In this document: positions 52,859 to 61,920 of the stretch, piece after piece
Numbering within the stretch: position 1 is the first letter of the stretch
How the letters are laid out: every line of letters starts with the position of its first letter
From: Engelhardtia mirabilis
Lineage (GTDB): Bacteria; Planctomycetota; UBA1135; GCA-002686595
Length of the DNA stretch: 64,000 bases
Assembly: GCF_007748095.1 (NCBI RefSeq)
Contig: NZ_CP036287.1
Span: 3,720,001-3,784,000 of the forward strand
Reading direction: 5' to 3'
Notes under the pieces: model-generated
What the model was told of the DNA's origin: nothing
Database searches by the model: none
The model's input: only the letters and a program-made list of their open reading frames with translations
Position numbers and translations under genes: made by a program

Positions 52859-52864
52859 TAGCCT
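52859..52864 (+). promoter_or_regulatory. Candidate -10 element of corA (TAGCCT)
   Basis: TAGCCT 18 bases before the corA ATG. Confidence 0.35.
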
Positions 52865-52882
52865 GTTGGCGCGCTGCGCCCA

Positions 52883-53995
52883 ATGCCCCTGTTCCGACGC
52901 AAGTTCACCCCCGCCGGCGCGTCGCCCGGTGTGATCGCCGACCGCGACGTCGACACCGACCCGTCGACCTTCGCCGTCGCCATCTACAACGAACAGTCGC
53001 TGGTCGACCGCGAGTTCGGCAGCTGGGATCCCGGCGCACTGTCGGATCGGGCCGGACGGGTGGCCTGGGTCGACGTGCGCGGCCTGCGCGACGTGGACGC
53101 GATCCACTCGATCGGGGAGCAGCTCGGCATGCACCCCCTCGCCGTCTCGGACGTGATCAACGTCGGCCAGCGGCCCAAGGTCGACCCCTACGAGGGCTCC
53201 CTGTTCATCGTCGTGCGCTCGATTGCGACCGACGACGAGGGCGAGCTGGCCTGGGAGCAGGTCGGCATCGCCCTCAACAAGGACACGGTCGCCACCTTCC
53301 AGGAAGCGCCGGTGGACTGCCTCCAGCCGGTGCGCGATCGACTGCGGGCCGGCCGCCAGAAGTTGCGCGCGAGTGGCAGCGACTACTTGGCTTGCATGGT
53401 GATCGACACGGTCGTCGACAACTACTTCCCGGTCCTGGCCAAGTACGGCGAGCGCCTGGAGGAGATGGAGGACCGGGTCCTGGGCGGAGACGACGGGACC
53501 GAGGTCTCCGAGCTCTACGAGCTGCGCCGCGACCTGACGTCGATGCACCATTCGATCTGGCCCCTGCGGGACGCCCTGAGCCAGTTGATTCGCGACCCCG
53601 ACAGCCCGATCAGCGACGAGACGCGGCCCTACCTGCGGGACACCGCCGACCACGCCCATCAGGTGCTGGAAGTTCTGGACAGCTTCCGCGACCACGCCAA
53701 GGGCCTGGTCGAACTGCACCTCGCCATCGTCGGCCAACGCACCAACGAGGTCATGCGCACCTTGACCATCGTCGCGACGATCTTCATCCCCCTGACCTTC
53801 CTGTCGGGGGTCTACGGGATGAACTTCGACCGCAGCTCGGCCCTGAACCAGCCCGAGCTCGGGTGGCGCTACGGCTACGTGGCCTTCTGGATCGTGTCGG
53901 CCGCGCTGACCGCGATCCTGCTCGCCATCTTCTTCCGCATCGGCTGGCTCGGTAGTGCGCGCGAGCCCGGCAAGCCATCCGCTCCACGTTCCTAG
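52883..53995 (+). CDS. corA: CorA-family magnesium/cobalt transporter
   Basis: A 370-residue CorA homologue. The large cytoplasmic domain contains VAWVDVRGLRDVDAIHSIGEQLGMHPLAVSDV and RPKVDPYEGSLFIVV. The long stalk helix ends EVMRTLTIVATIFIPLTFLSGVYGMNF, whose YGMN signature marks the selectivity loop between the two C-terminal membrane segments. The second segment is VAFWIVSAALTAILLAIFFRIGWL. Mg2+ uptake driven by membrane potential is the expected activity. Start at ATG 52883; a candidate -10 is at 52859. The stop codon is followed by a short direct repeat before the mechanosensitive-channel gene. Confidence 0.95.
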   Translation: MPLFRRKFTPAGASPGVIADRDVDTDPSTFAVAIYNEQSLVDREFGSWDPGALSDRAGRVAWVDVRGLRDVDAIHSIGEQLGMHPLAVSDVINVGQRPKVDPYEGSLFIVVRSIATDDEGELAWEQVGIALNKDTVATFQEAPVDCLQPVRDRLRAGRQKLRASGSDYLACMVIDTVVDNYFPVLAKYGERLEEMEDRVLGGDDGTEVSELYELRRDLTSMHHSIWPLRDALSQLIRDPDSPISDETRPYLRDTADHAHQVLEVLDSFRDHAKGLVELHLAIVGQRTNEVMRTLTIVATIFIPLTFLSGVYGMNFDRSSALNQPELGWRYGYVAFWIVSAALTAILLAIFFRIGWLGSAREPGKPSAPRS

Positions 53996-54003
53996 AGTCC
54001 GCA

Positions 54004-54031
54004 CCGGACCCGTCTCACCGGACCCGTCTCA
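54004..54031 (+). repeat. 14-base direct repeat upstream of the MscS gene
   Basis: CCGGACCCGTCTCA occurs twice in immediate tandem, at 54004 and 54018, then CCGG again, 12 bases before the GTG. May be a slipped repeat in the leader. Confidence 0.6.
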
Positions 54032-54042
54032 CCGGCCCCCAC

Positions 54043-57000
54043 GTGTACGCCCAAATCGTCCTGATCCTGGCCCTCCTCTTGGGCGCGCCCGCGCCGCAGG
54101 AGATCGACCTTTCAACGGCTTCGATCGACGCTCGGCTGGAGCAACTCGCCGAAGTAGAAGGCGCTGACGCCGAGGTCGAGCGGGAAGCGCTGCAGGCAGC
54201 GAAGGCATTCCTGGCACGCGCCATCGCGGCGCGGGAGTCCGCCGTGCGCTATCGGCAGGACGTGCAGGAGGCGCCCTCCCGCGCCGCCGCCCTGCGCGAG
54301 CGACTGGACGGACCGCCGGCGGTGGTCTCGACCGAGGAGCCGGCCGACCCGAACCTGGGCCAGTCCGAGCAGGCCCTGGCCCAGGCCCAAGCCCAGCTCG
54401 CCGCGGCGCGGGAATCCCTGGCCGAGCTCGATCGTCGGGCGAGCGCGAATCAGCAGCGCACGGCGGCCATGCCCGACGAGCTGGCACGGCTACAGCAGCA
54501 GATCGCGACTGCGCAGGAGCTCTTGATCGAGCCCCCGGTCAACGACATCGACCGGGCCCGACAGGTTCAAGCGTCGGCCGAGATCGAAGCCCTGAAGGCG
54601 GAGGTCAACGCCGTCGAGGCCGAGCGCGAGGCCATCGACCAGTCGCGCGAGCTCGCGCCGTTGCGCCGCGAGGACGCCAACCGCCAGGCCGCCGCGGCCG
54701 AGCGCGCCGCCGATTTCTGGCAGGGCAAGGTCGAAGCGCTGCGCCGCGCCGAGGCCGAGGCGGCGGCGAGTGAGGCCCAGAACCAACAGGTCGAGGCCGT
54801 CGCCAAGTACGAGGGCCTGGAGGACGTCACCAACCGCAACTCGGAGCTGGCCGACCTGCGCTCGGGCACCAACGGCCTGCCCGTGCGGATCAAGCGGCGG
54901 CTCGCGGAGCTCGACCAGACCCGCGCGGACCGTACCGAGGTCGCGCGGCGCTTCAGCTCGGCCAAGCGCAGGATCGACGCCGGGGGTGTCGACCAGGGCA
55001 TGGGGAGCCGCCTTCAGCGCGACCTGGCCGACCTACCCACTCGGGCCGAGCTGCGTCAATCGCGCCGCGACATCGCCGAGCGCCTGTCGGAGGTCCAGCT
55101 GCTGCTGCTCGCCGAAGAGGAGGAGCGAGCAACCTTGGGCGACCCGAGCGTCGCGGCGGCGAACCTGATCCGCGAGCTCGATCCCGCCGAGACGGATGTC
55201 GAGCTGCAGACCCTGGTGGCCGACCTGTTCGAGACCCGCCGCAAGCTGCAGGACAGCGTGGTCGACGAGGCCAACCAACTCCTGGCGATCCTCTATGACC
55301 TCAAGGTCGCCCAGACCCTGCTCGAGTCGGTGGTCGCCGAATACCGCGTCTTCATCCACGAGAACATCCTCTGGATCCGCAGCACGGACCTGAATCCGCT
55401 GCCGGCCCTGCTCGAGGCGCCGGTGCACAGCATCGAGCTGACGGCGCGCCTCGCCGAACTGGTCACGCAAGTGATGACCCCCGGGCACCTGGGCGGGCGC
55501 GCGTCGCCGTTCCTACTCCTGTTCTGCCTGGTGCTCATCCTCGCGGCCTTGCGGCGACGCCTGCGTCGACGTTTGGACGAGCTGGCGGAGCGGGTGCGGT
55601 CCTATCGCACCGACAGCTTCCAGGCCACCGCCCGAGCCCTGGTCGTGACGACCCTCGCGGCCCTGCCGATCCCGCTCTTGCTGTGGTCCGCCGGCTGGAC
55701 CTTCAGCGGCTCGGCCGACGAGTTCACCGTGGCCCTGGGCCGTGGCCTGCGCGAGGTCGCCTCGATCCTGATGGCGCTCGAGTTCATCCGCCAGCTGGCC
55801 AAGTCGCGCGGCCTGGGGGAAGTCCACTTTCGCTGGTCGAGCGAAGCGATGCGGGAGGTGCGCAGGGAGCTGCGCTGGTTCCGCCCGCTGATCGTGCCGG
55901 TGGCCCTCGTCGCCCTGACCCTCTCCTCGCAGACCGCCGACGGCTGGAACGACTCCCTGGGCCGCATCGCCTTCGTAGTCTCGATGGGCATCCTCGCGGG
56001 GCTGTTGCACCGCGTGCTCGGGACCCACGGACTGCTGGCCCTGGACGCGGACGCGGAGGTGCGCTCCCTGATCGCCCGCTCGCGGCAGGTCTGGCATCTG
56101 GTGGCGGTGGCCCTGCCGTTGGTGCTGATCGTCCTCGCCCTGACCGGCTACTACTACACCGCGACCCAGTTCGAGCTGCGGCTGCGCTACTCCCTGGCGC
56201 TCGCCCTCGGGCTTGGACTGATCCAGGTCCTGGCCCTGCGCTGGCTGTTCGTGGCTCGGCGCCGGCTAGCGATCGAGCAGGCCCGCGACCGTGCGCGGGC
56301 CCGCGCCGCGGAGTCCTCCGACGACAGTGACGCTGGCACCGAGTCCGGCTCCACCCCAGGGATCGACGAGTCCGCGATCGACATTCCGTCGCTCGACGCC
56401 CAGACCCGACAGCTCTTCCGGAGCGGCATCACGCTCAGCGCGCTGGTCGGCGCCTATCTGATCTGGGCCAGCGCCCTACCCGCGTTGCGCGGACTCGATC
56501 GCGTCCAACTGCTGCCGCGGCCAGCGATCCTCGACGCCCAGGAGCAGGCCCTCTCCGCGTTGACCGACCCGACCCAGCAGAACCTGGGCGCGGTCGCGCC
56601 CGGCGGCGACTCGAAGAGCAGGGGCACCGGCAGCGGTGATGGAAGTGGCTACGGCGGTGGCGGTGGCGGTGGCGGTGGTAACGGCGATGACCCGTCGCAG
56701 CTCGACCTGAGCTCGAGCCCCGTGCCGGGAATGGGAGCGCTCTCGGCCCCGTCGGGTTCCGAATCGCAATCCGTGGTCAGCGGAATCCCGACACGTCTGA
56801 CCCTCGCCGACGTGATGATCGCCCTGCTGTTGGTCGCCTTGACGACCATCGGGGCCCGCAACCTGCCAGGCCTGCTCGAGATCGCCCTGCTCCAGCGACT
56901 ACCCCTCGATGCGGGAGCGCGCTATGCGATCACGACCATCGTCCAGTACCTGATCGTCGTGGCCGGGATCAGCGCGATCTCCACGGCGTTGGGCATCGGT

Positions 57001-57654
57001 TGGGAGAAGATCCAGTGGATGGCGGCGGCGCTGACCTTCGGCTTGGCCTTCGGACTGCAGGAAATCTTCGCCAACTTCGTCTCGGGCCTGATCATCTTGA
57101 TCGAGCGTCCGGTACGGGTCGGGGACATCGTCACCGTGGGCTCGACCGAGGGACGAATCACCAAGCTGCGGATGCGCGCGACGACCATCCAGGACTGGGA
57201 CCGCCGGGAGTTCCTGGTTCCGAACAAGGAGTTCATCACCGGCAGCGTGATCAACTGGACCCTCACCGATCCGGTCACGCGCGTGGTGGTGCCGGTGGGT
57301 ATCGCCTACGGTTCCGACGTGGGCAAGGCCCGCACGCTCCTGGTCGAGGCGGCGAAGAGCAACAAGTTCGTGCTCGACGATCCCTTGCCGCGGGCCGTCT
57401 TCCGGCGCTTCGGCGACAGCACGCTCGACTTCGAGCTGCGCGTCTTCATGGCCAACCGCGACCTGTGGCCGCAGTTGATCGACTCGCTCCACTCCCAGAT
57501 CGACGAGTCGTTTCGCAAGGCCAAGATCGAGATCGCCTTCCCCCAACGGGACCTGCACCTGCGGTCGGTCTCGCGCGAGGCGGCGGAAGTGCTGGACGAG
57601 GGCCGACGCGACCCAGACTCTGGGAAGAAGGCCGAGCCGGGCGCGAAGCCGTAA
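54043..57654 (+). CDS. Large MscS-family mechanosensitive channel (MscK-like layout)
   Basis: A 1,203-residue channel, similar in size to MscK. GTG at 54043 opens a signal peptide (AQIVLILALLLGAPA). Residues 25-470 form a long periplasmic coiled-coil-rich domain, heavy in Glu/Ala/Gln/Arg. From about 490, some ten membrane segments follow. Between two of them is a glycine-run linker (GGGGGGGGGNG near residue 880), not present in standard MscK. The core MscS part includes GWEKIQWMAAALTFGLAFGLQEI, FANFVSGLIILIERPVRVGD, the TKLRMRATTIQDWDRREFLVPNKEFI beta domain and the C-terminal alpha/beta domain. It releases solutes under osmotic stress. Confidence 0.9.
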   Translation: MYAQIVLILALLLGAPAPQEIDLSTASIDARLEQLAEVEGADAEVEREALQAAKAFLARAIAARESAVRYRQDVQEAPSRAAALRERLDGPPAVVSTEEPADPNLGQSEQALAQAQAQLAAARESLAELDRRASANQQRTAAMPDELARLQQQIATAQELLIEPPVNDIDRARQVQASAEIEALKAEVNAVEAEREAIDQSRELAPLRREDANRQAAAAERAADFWQGKVEALRRAEAEAAASEAQNQQVEAVAKYEGLEDVTNRNSELADLRSGTNGLPVRIKRRLAELDQTRADRTEVARRFSSAKRRIDAGGVDQGMGSRLQRDLADLPTRAELRQSRRDIAERLSEVQLLLLAEEEERATLGDPSVAAANLIRELDPAETDVELQTLVADLFETRRKLQDSVVDEANQLLAILYDLKVAQTLLESVVAEYRVFIHENILWIRSTDLNPLPALLEAPVHSIELTARLAELVTQVMTPGHLGGRASPFLLLFCLVLILAALRRRLRRRLDELAERVRSYRTDSFQATARALVVTTLAALPIPLLLWSAGWTFSGSADEFTVALGRGLREVASILMALEFIRQLAKSRGLGEVHFRWSSEAMREVRRELRWFRPLIVPVALVALTLSSQTADGWNDSLGRIAFVVSMGILAGLLHRVLGTHGLLALDADAEVRSLIARSRQVWHLVAVALPLVLIVLALTGYYYTATQFELRLRYSLALALGLGLIQVLALRWLFVARRRLAIEQARDRARARAAESSDDSDAGTESGSTPGIDESAIDIPSLDAQTRQLFRSGITLSALVGAYLIWASALPALRGLDRVQLLPRPAILDAQEQALSALTDPTQQNLGAVAPGGDSKSRGTGSGDGSGYGGGGGGGGGNGDDPSQLDLSSSPVPGMGALSAPSGSESQSVVSGIPTRLTLADVMIALLLVALTTIGARNLPGLLEIALLQRLPLDAGARYAITTIVQYLIVVAGISAISTALGIGWEKIQWMAAALTFGLAFGLQEIFANFVSGLIILIERPVRVGDIVTVGSTEGRITKLRMRATTIQDWDRREFLVPNKEFITGSVINWTLTDPVTRVVVPVGIAYGSDVGKARTLLVEAAKSNKFVLDDPLPRAVFRRFGDSTLDFELRVFMANRDLWPQLIDSLHSQIDESFRKAKIEIAFPQRDLHLRSVSREAAEVLDEGRRDPDSGKKAEPGAKP

Positions 57655-57672
57655 ACGAAGGACTGAAACGAG

Positions 57673-57712
57673 CCGCGGCGACCCGCCCCCTCGCAGGGTC
57701 GGGTCGCCGCGG
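57673..57712. terminator. Bidirectional terminator hairpin
   Basis: CCGCGGCGACCCG (57673-57685) pairs perfectly with CGGGTCGCCGCGG (57700-57712) around a 14-base loop. It sits between the convergent MscS and secreted-protein genes, so it can stop transcription from either side. Confidence 0.75.
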
Positions 57713-57747
57713 TTGTCGAGTCAGGGCGGACGCGCCGCCCCATGCAC

Positions 57748-59277
57748 TCAGACCCCGCCGGGACAGTCGGTGTCGAGGTCCAGGTTGAAGTCGCCGGTCA
57801 GCTTGCCCTGGGGGTACTGGGGGCCGGCGCTCGGCTGGGCCAGCACTTCTACGGTCAACCATCCGGAGCCGCCGTACTCCGTGTGCTTGCCGCTCGCTCC
57901 GAAACCCACCTGGAAGGCGGGGCCCATTCGAGTCAACTTGACGAGGCCGCCGGCGTTGTCGCCGAGCCCCGTCATCACACCGTCGGTGACCAGGTAGTAG
58001 TGCCAGAGGTCAGTGTCGATCGAACCGCCGTTCTGCTGGTAGGCGCCGGAGGGCAGCTCCAGCTTGGGACTGGTCGCCGGCGGGTAGGTCTGGCTACCGG
58101 GGTTCACGCGGACCGACAAGGTCACGTCGATGTCCCACTTGCGCGTGGGAATCTGAACGTCCGCCACGACCCCTCGCAGGGTCGCCGTTCCGTCGGCGTG
58201 CTCGACGAACTGCCCGCCTTCGACGAAGACCATGTCCTGACCGATCTGCGGGATCGCCAGGGCGTGGTTGCCCGCCGAGTCCGGGCAGGCCGCGCAGTCG
58301 CGATCGATGTCGAAGTTGAAGTCGCCCTTGCTGTCGGGTTCGAGCTTCTTGCCCGTGGTCGGCTTGGACAGGACCTTGATGTCCAGCCAGCCCGATGCGC
58401 CGTACTGGATGTTCTTCCCGCTGGCTCCGTACCCGACCTGGAAGGCGGGGCCCATGCGGTCGACTTGAATCACGCCACCTTCGAGGTCACCGCGACCGGT
58501 CAGGATTCCCGTCGTGTTGGAGTAGTAGTGCCAGCCGGCAGGATTGACTGGCCCGCCCTGGGAGTCGTAGGCCAGGGGGTCGAGCTCGAGCTTGGGGCTG
58601 TTCAGGGGCGGGTAGAGCACATCGCCCGGCGACACCCGTCCGGTCAGAAGCAGATCGACCTCGAAGCGCAGCTCCGGCTTGGCCTTGCTGGCGACTTCAC
58701 CGGTCACGATCGCAGTGCCGTCGGCGCGCTCGAAGAAGTCACCGCCGGCCACGAAGACGAAGTCCTTGGCCACGCCGGGCAGCCACAAGGCGTGGTCGTA
58801 GGTGCTCTGGCCGAAGTTGTCCGCCTCGGCTCCGTCGACACAGACGCCGCAGTCGCCGCCGGCGAAGGACAGCACCTCGACGTTGCTCGGGGGACGGAAG
58901 GCACCCTGGCCCGGGTCGATCGTCACGGCCTGGAGCAGGCAGGGAACCTCGAGCAGTGGGCTGTTGCAGTCGATCGAGCAAGTGAGCTGGACCAGACCGG
59001 TCTGGGGCAGCGCGCCGGCCGGCAGGATTGCCAAGCCAGCGTCCAGGGCCAGCCCGAGTGTGCCGAGCCCCGGGATGAAGGGGTTGCCCGCAGTCGAGTT
59101 GACCAGCAGGAAGGCGAGGTCTCCGGGCGTGCCCGAGAGGTCCAGGACGAGGGCGTCCCCCGGCTCGTAGAGGGCCTTGCTGAGGGAGAGGGTCGGCGCG
59201 GGACCGATCTGCGCGGTCGCCGAGCCCGCCAGGGCGCAGGCTGCCAGCGCGGTTGCGTGCAAGCTCGAGTGTTTCAT
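57748..59277 (-). CDS. Secreted protein with internally duplicated domain
   Basis: A 509-residue exoprotein with a signal peptide (ATALAACALAGSATAQ). The first ~145 residues are a beta domain. Two copies of a ~150-residue domain follow, separated by an Asp/Cys-rich linker (DIDRDCAACPDS). Landmarks shared by both copies are NHAL/DHAL, FVFVAGGDFFERADGTA with MVFVEGGQFVEHADGTA, PKLELDPLAY with PKLELPSGAY, GWHYYSNTTGILTG with LWHYYLVTDGVMTG, and RMGPAFQVGYGASGKNIQYG with RMGPAFQVGFGASGKHTEYG. No known family was recognised. ATG at 59277 is used; another at 59283 adds two residues. It ends at the bidirectional terminator. Likely a binding or matrix protein. Confidence 0.75.
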   Translation of the reverse strand: MKHSSLHATALAACALAGSATAQIGPAPTLSLSKALYEPGDALVLDLSGTPGDLAFLLVNSTAGNPFIPGLGTLGLALDAGLAILPAGALPQTGLVQLTCSIDCNSPLLEVPCLLQAVTIDPGQGAFRPPSNVEVLSFAGGDCGVCVDGAEADNFGQSTYDHALWLPGVAKDFVFVAGGDFFERADGTAIVTGEVASKAKPELRFEVDLLLTGRVSPGDVLYPPLNSPKLELDPLAYDSQGGPVNPAGWHYYSNTTGILTGRGDLEGGVIQVDRMGPAFQVGYGASGKNIQYGASGWLDIKVLSKPTTGKKLEPDSKGDFNFDIDRDCAACPDSAGNHALAIPQIGQDMVFVEGGQFVEHADGTATLRGVVADVQIPTRKWDIDVTLSVRVNPGSQTYPPATSPKLELPSGAYQQNGGSIDTDLWHYYLVTDGVMTGLGDNAGGLVKLTRMGPAFQVGFGASGKHTEYGGSGWLTVEVLAQPSAGPQYPQGKLTGDFNLDLDTDCPGGV

Positions 59278-59497
59278 GGTCATGGTGCGAGTGGACGGCC
59301 GAGCGTCGGTCGTTCTGAGGCCTGATCGGAGTTGGGGCTGCGCTCGGGTGCTGCCCCGAGGCGCAGGCTCACCCAAGTAGTTACCCCGCTCTCGGAGCCC
59401 ACGACGGGTTGCAACCCCGGTCCTCGTTGCGTGGGCATGGACGCCGCGCACCTCGACTGCGAACATCTTTCCCAGCCCCCTACCGAGACCCACTCCC

Positions 59498-60361
59498 ATG
59501 ACGCCCCAAGAGCCTCGAGCCGACGCCACCCGATCCACCGCCGAGAAGAAGCGCGGCTACCTGCACGGCTTCACCGAGCGCGAGCAGGACCGCCTCTACC
59601 ACCAGGCTCGATTCATGGAGCAGCGAATCTACGGCCGGCTCCCCCTGCACCGCTCGCGGCGCCTACTCGAGGTGGGCTGTGGAGTGGGAGCCCAGTCCGA
59701 GATCCTGCTTCGACGCTTCCCTGACATGCACGTCACGGGCGTGGATGCCTCCGAGAGCAACCTCGCGCGCGCACGGCGCCGGCTGGCCGAACTCCCCGGG
59801 GCAGAGGGGCGGTGGGAGCTCTCGCTGCAGGACGCCTCGAGCCTGAGTCAAGAGACCGGGAGCTTCGACGCGGCATTCCTGTGTTGGGTGCTCGAACATG
59901 TCCCCAACCCCGCGCAGATCCTCTCCGAAGTGCGCCGGGTTCTGCGGCCCGGGTCGGTTGTCGTCGCGACCGAGGTCCAGAACATGTCGTTCTTCATCGA
60001 TCCCTACAGCCCGTGCACGATGAACTACTGGCTGGCCTTCAACGACTACCAGCTCGAGCTCGGCGGGGATCCGTTCGTCGGGGCGAAGCTGGGGAACCTG
60101 ATGCTGGCGGTGGGCTACCGCGAGATTCGGACAAGGGTGCGGACGATCCATCTCGACAATAGATCACCGGGGGAGCGGGCAGACTTCCTTCGATTCTGGA
60201 GTGATCTCCTGCTGTCGGGGTCGGCGGGGTTGTTGGAGGCGGGGAAGGTCTCGGAGGAGGTTGTGGAAGGGATGAAGGGGGAGTTGAAGTCGGTGGCGCA
60301 TGATCCGAATGCGGTGTTTTTCTTCTCGTTCGTTCAGGCCGAAGCCCAGGCCTACCAATGA
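59498..60361 (+). CDS. Class I SAM-dependent methyltransferase, ending at an IS boundary
   Basis: A 287-residue methyltransferase. RLLEVGCGVGAQSEIL is motif I, VTGVDASESNL the acidic strand, and SFDAAFLCWVLEHVPNPAQIL and VRRVLRPGSVVVATEV the following motifs. The protein ends FFFSFVQAEAQAYQ. The stop TGA is built from T at 60359 and the first two bases of the inserted element, so the original C-terminus could have been longer or the same. The last ~170 bases use markedly more G-ending codons (GGG, TTG, GTG) than the rest of the gene. ATG at 59498 follows a 214-base gap. Substrate unknown. Confidence 0.8.
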   Translation: MTPQEPRADATRSTAEKKRGYLHGFTEREQDRLYHQARFMEQRIYGRLPLHRSRRLLEVGCGVGAQSEILLRRFPDMHVTGVDASESNLARARRRLAELPGAEGRWELSLQDASSLSQETGSFDAAFLCWVLEHVPNPAQILSEVRRVLRPGSVVVATEVQNMSFFIDPYSPCTMNYWLAFNDYQLELGGDPFVGAKLGNLMLAVGYREIRTRVRTIHLDNRSPGERADFLRFWSDLLLSGSAGLLEAGKVSEEVVEGMKGELKSVAHDPNAVFFFSFVQAEAQAYQ

Positions 60362-61615
60362 TGCTGACCCCGTCAGGTGTGCCTATCTGACCGATCCTCG
60401 CAGGCGCGCCTGACTTGCCCCGGGCCTACTTCAGCAAACGATCATGGGAGGCCGGCGAGCTCCTCGAACCGCCCGTGAAATCCCAGCAGTTGCTCTATCG
60501 TGAAGGCTGCCCGAGCCAGCCCTGATGCCATCGCGGCCGTCGATCGTCGAGAGCCGACAACCCTCTCCCTGCACCAATTCCTCCAGGCGATCCAGATCCA
60601 AAGATGAAGCCTGAGTCGTCCTCGGTGCTTCGAATGGGCCCACGACCTGCGAACGAGCCGCGATGCTCCATCTCGGAGCATCGCTAGGGTGAGGTTCGCT
60701 GGAAACAGTGGGTTCCTCGTGTTCCTCGGGGACGTGGAACGAACCTTGATGTGCTGAACAAGCTGCTGCCCGAAAGCGCGATGGATTGCTCCTGGATAGG
60801 TGGATTTGAAGTCGGAGATCGCGGTAACTGCGGCCTTCGGCCCGAGCCAGAGCGCGGTTCGGCGGAGCGCGGCCCGCACCGTTCGCCGTGATCCGCAGCG
60901 GCGTTCCCGGCCCACCTTCGATCCGGATACAGATTGCTTCGAAGGGTCTCGTTCTCCCCTTCGAGAGCGTGCGCTCGGTCGAGGAGCCAGTGCGCCGACT
61001 TCACTCTCGTAGATGAAGAGGGATTTCGCGTCAGCAACTACGGCGACTGTGACCGGCTGCTCGAGACGATCGATCTCGAAGGTCTCGAGTTCGTCGAAGG
61101 CGATCCTCACTTCGAGCTGCCGCTCGGATGTCGACGCAGCTCGGACCAGCAGCGATCGCTGGAGCGCCCTGCAGTGTTCGCCGAGCAATCGCTGGTGGCG
61201 AGCCACTGTGTCGAGCTTGGCCCCGGTGATCCGGGCGCACTGCCGCATTGTGACCTTCGAGATGAAGAGCTCGAAGTGCTGCAGCAGACGGAGCGGCCTC
61301 TTGAGCCGGTAGTCCACACGGAATGTCTGCGCGGAGAAGCCCTTGCCGCACACCTTGCACCGGAAGCGCGGGATCCGCCTACCATCGCACGCCCGCGGAT
61401 AGGACCCCTTGGAGACGAACTCGAACGGAGAAGTACCCGTCTGCGACTCACACTCCTGCGACGGGCAACTTCGGGGAATGAAGTGTTCGAGGGAGCGCCG
61501 CCTCCTCTCGGAGGATCCACGGCATTGGGAGGATTCCATGCCGCCAGGACCCCGCCAGGGTGCGCTTGGTTACACCCCGATTGCCGAACTAGGCACAGCG
61601 GACGGGGTCAGCATC
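60360..61615. mobile_element. 1,256-bp insertion sequence with 26-bp inverted ends
   Basis: The block is bounded by inverted repeats of 26 bases (60360-60385 and 61590-61615) that match at 24 positions; both begin GATGCTGACCCC read inward. It contains one complete transposase-like gene on the minus strand. It begins inside the stop codon of the upstream methyltransferase and ends two bases from the CPXCG gene stop. No target-site duplication is evident in the flanks. Confidence 0.8.
60442..61539 (-). CDS. Transposase-like protein with N-terminal zinc ribbon
   Basis: A 365-residue protein uninterrupted through the element. The N-terminal zinc ribbon has CPSQEC (C25, C30) and FRCKVCGKGFS (C61, C64). 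A helix-turn-helix-like stretch follows (FISKVTMRQCARITGAKLDTVARH). The catalytic part looks DDE-like: IAFDELETFEIDR, VTVAVVADAKSLFIYESEVG, AISDFKSTYPGAI, then SPRNTRNPLFPANLTLAMLRDG and LHLWIWIAWRN. The architecture resembles IS1/IS1595-type transposases, but the family could not be fixed. ATG at 61539 is 76 bases inside the right end. Apparently intact. Confidence 0.75.
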   Translation of the reverse strand: MESSQCRGSSERRRRSLEHFIPRSCPSQECESQTGTSPFEFVSKGSYPRACDGRRIPRFRCKVCGKGFSAQTFRVDYRLKRPLRLLQHFELFISKVTMRQCARITGAKLDTVARHQRLLGEHCRALQRSLLVRAASTSERQLEVRIAFDELETFEIDRLEQPVTVAVVADAKSLFIYESEVGALAPRPSARSRRGERDPSKQSVSGSKVGRERRCGSRRTVRAALRRTALWLGPKAAVTAISDFKSTYPGAIHRAFGQQLVQHIKVRSTSPRNTRNPLFPANLTLAMLRDGASRLVRRSWAHSKHRGRLRLHLWIWIAWRNWCRERVVGSRRSTAAMASGLARAAFTIEQLLGFHGRFEELAGLP

Positions 61616-61616
61616 C

Positions 61617-61910
61617 CTAGGGGTCTCCGAGGGACCAAGACTCCCTCACACCCCCATCCCCCCCCAACTCGACCCGAACCCGATTCGGCCGACAACACAC
61701 CGGACAGTCCTCGACGAAGTCCTGCGAACTCCCCATCCCCGGCTCGACCGGTATGACGATCTCCTCACCGCAGGCCCAACAAACGTAGCTCGCCTCGTCC
61801 GTCAGCCCACCGCCACCATCCGACTCGGCGTCGTCCTCTCGCCCATCCTCGTCGTCGCCGCCCCAGTCCCCACCAGCCTCCACTCCCTGCGTCAACTCGT
61901 CGTCGTCCAT
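61617..61910 (-). CDS. CPXCG-family cysteine-rich protein
   Basis: A 97-residue acidic protein. The first half is Asp/Gly-rich and probably disordered. The second half has YVCWACGEEIVIPVEPGMGSSQDFVEDCPVCCRPNRVRVEL, a CX2C pair then CPVC with a proline-flanked arrangement. This is the CPXCG-type zinc-binding fold of unknown role, common in gamma-proteobacteria and planctomycetes. ATG at 61910, 10 bases after the stop of the S1-domain gene, so they are co-transcribed. Its stop lies two bases from the inserted element. Confidence 0.85.
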   Translation of the reverse strand: MDDDELTQGVEAGGDWGGDDEDGREDDAESDGGGGLTDEASYVCWACGEEIVIPVEPGMGSSQDFVEDCPVCCRPNRVRVELGGDGGVRESWSLGDP

Positions 61911-61920
61911 CGCCAACACT

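Noticed and set aside
57742..59325. 527-codon plus-strand frame opposite the duplicated secreted protein
   Set aside because: Antisense to a protein with a signal peptide and internal duplication; the plus-strand translation lacks both.
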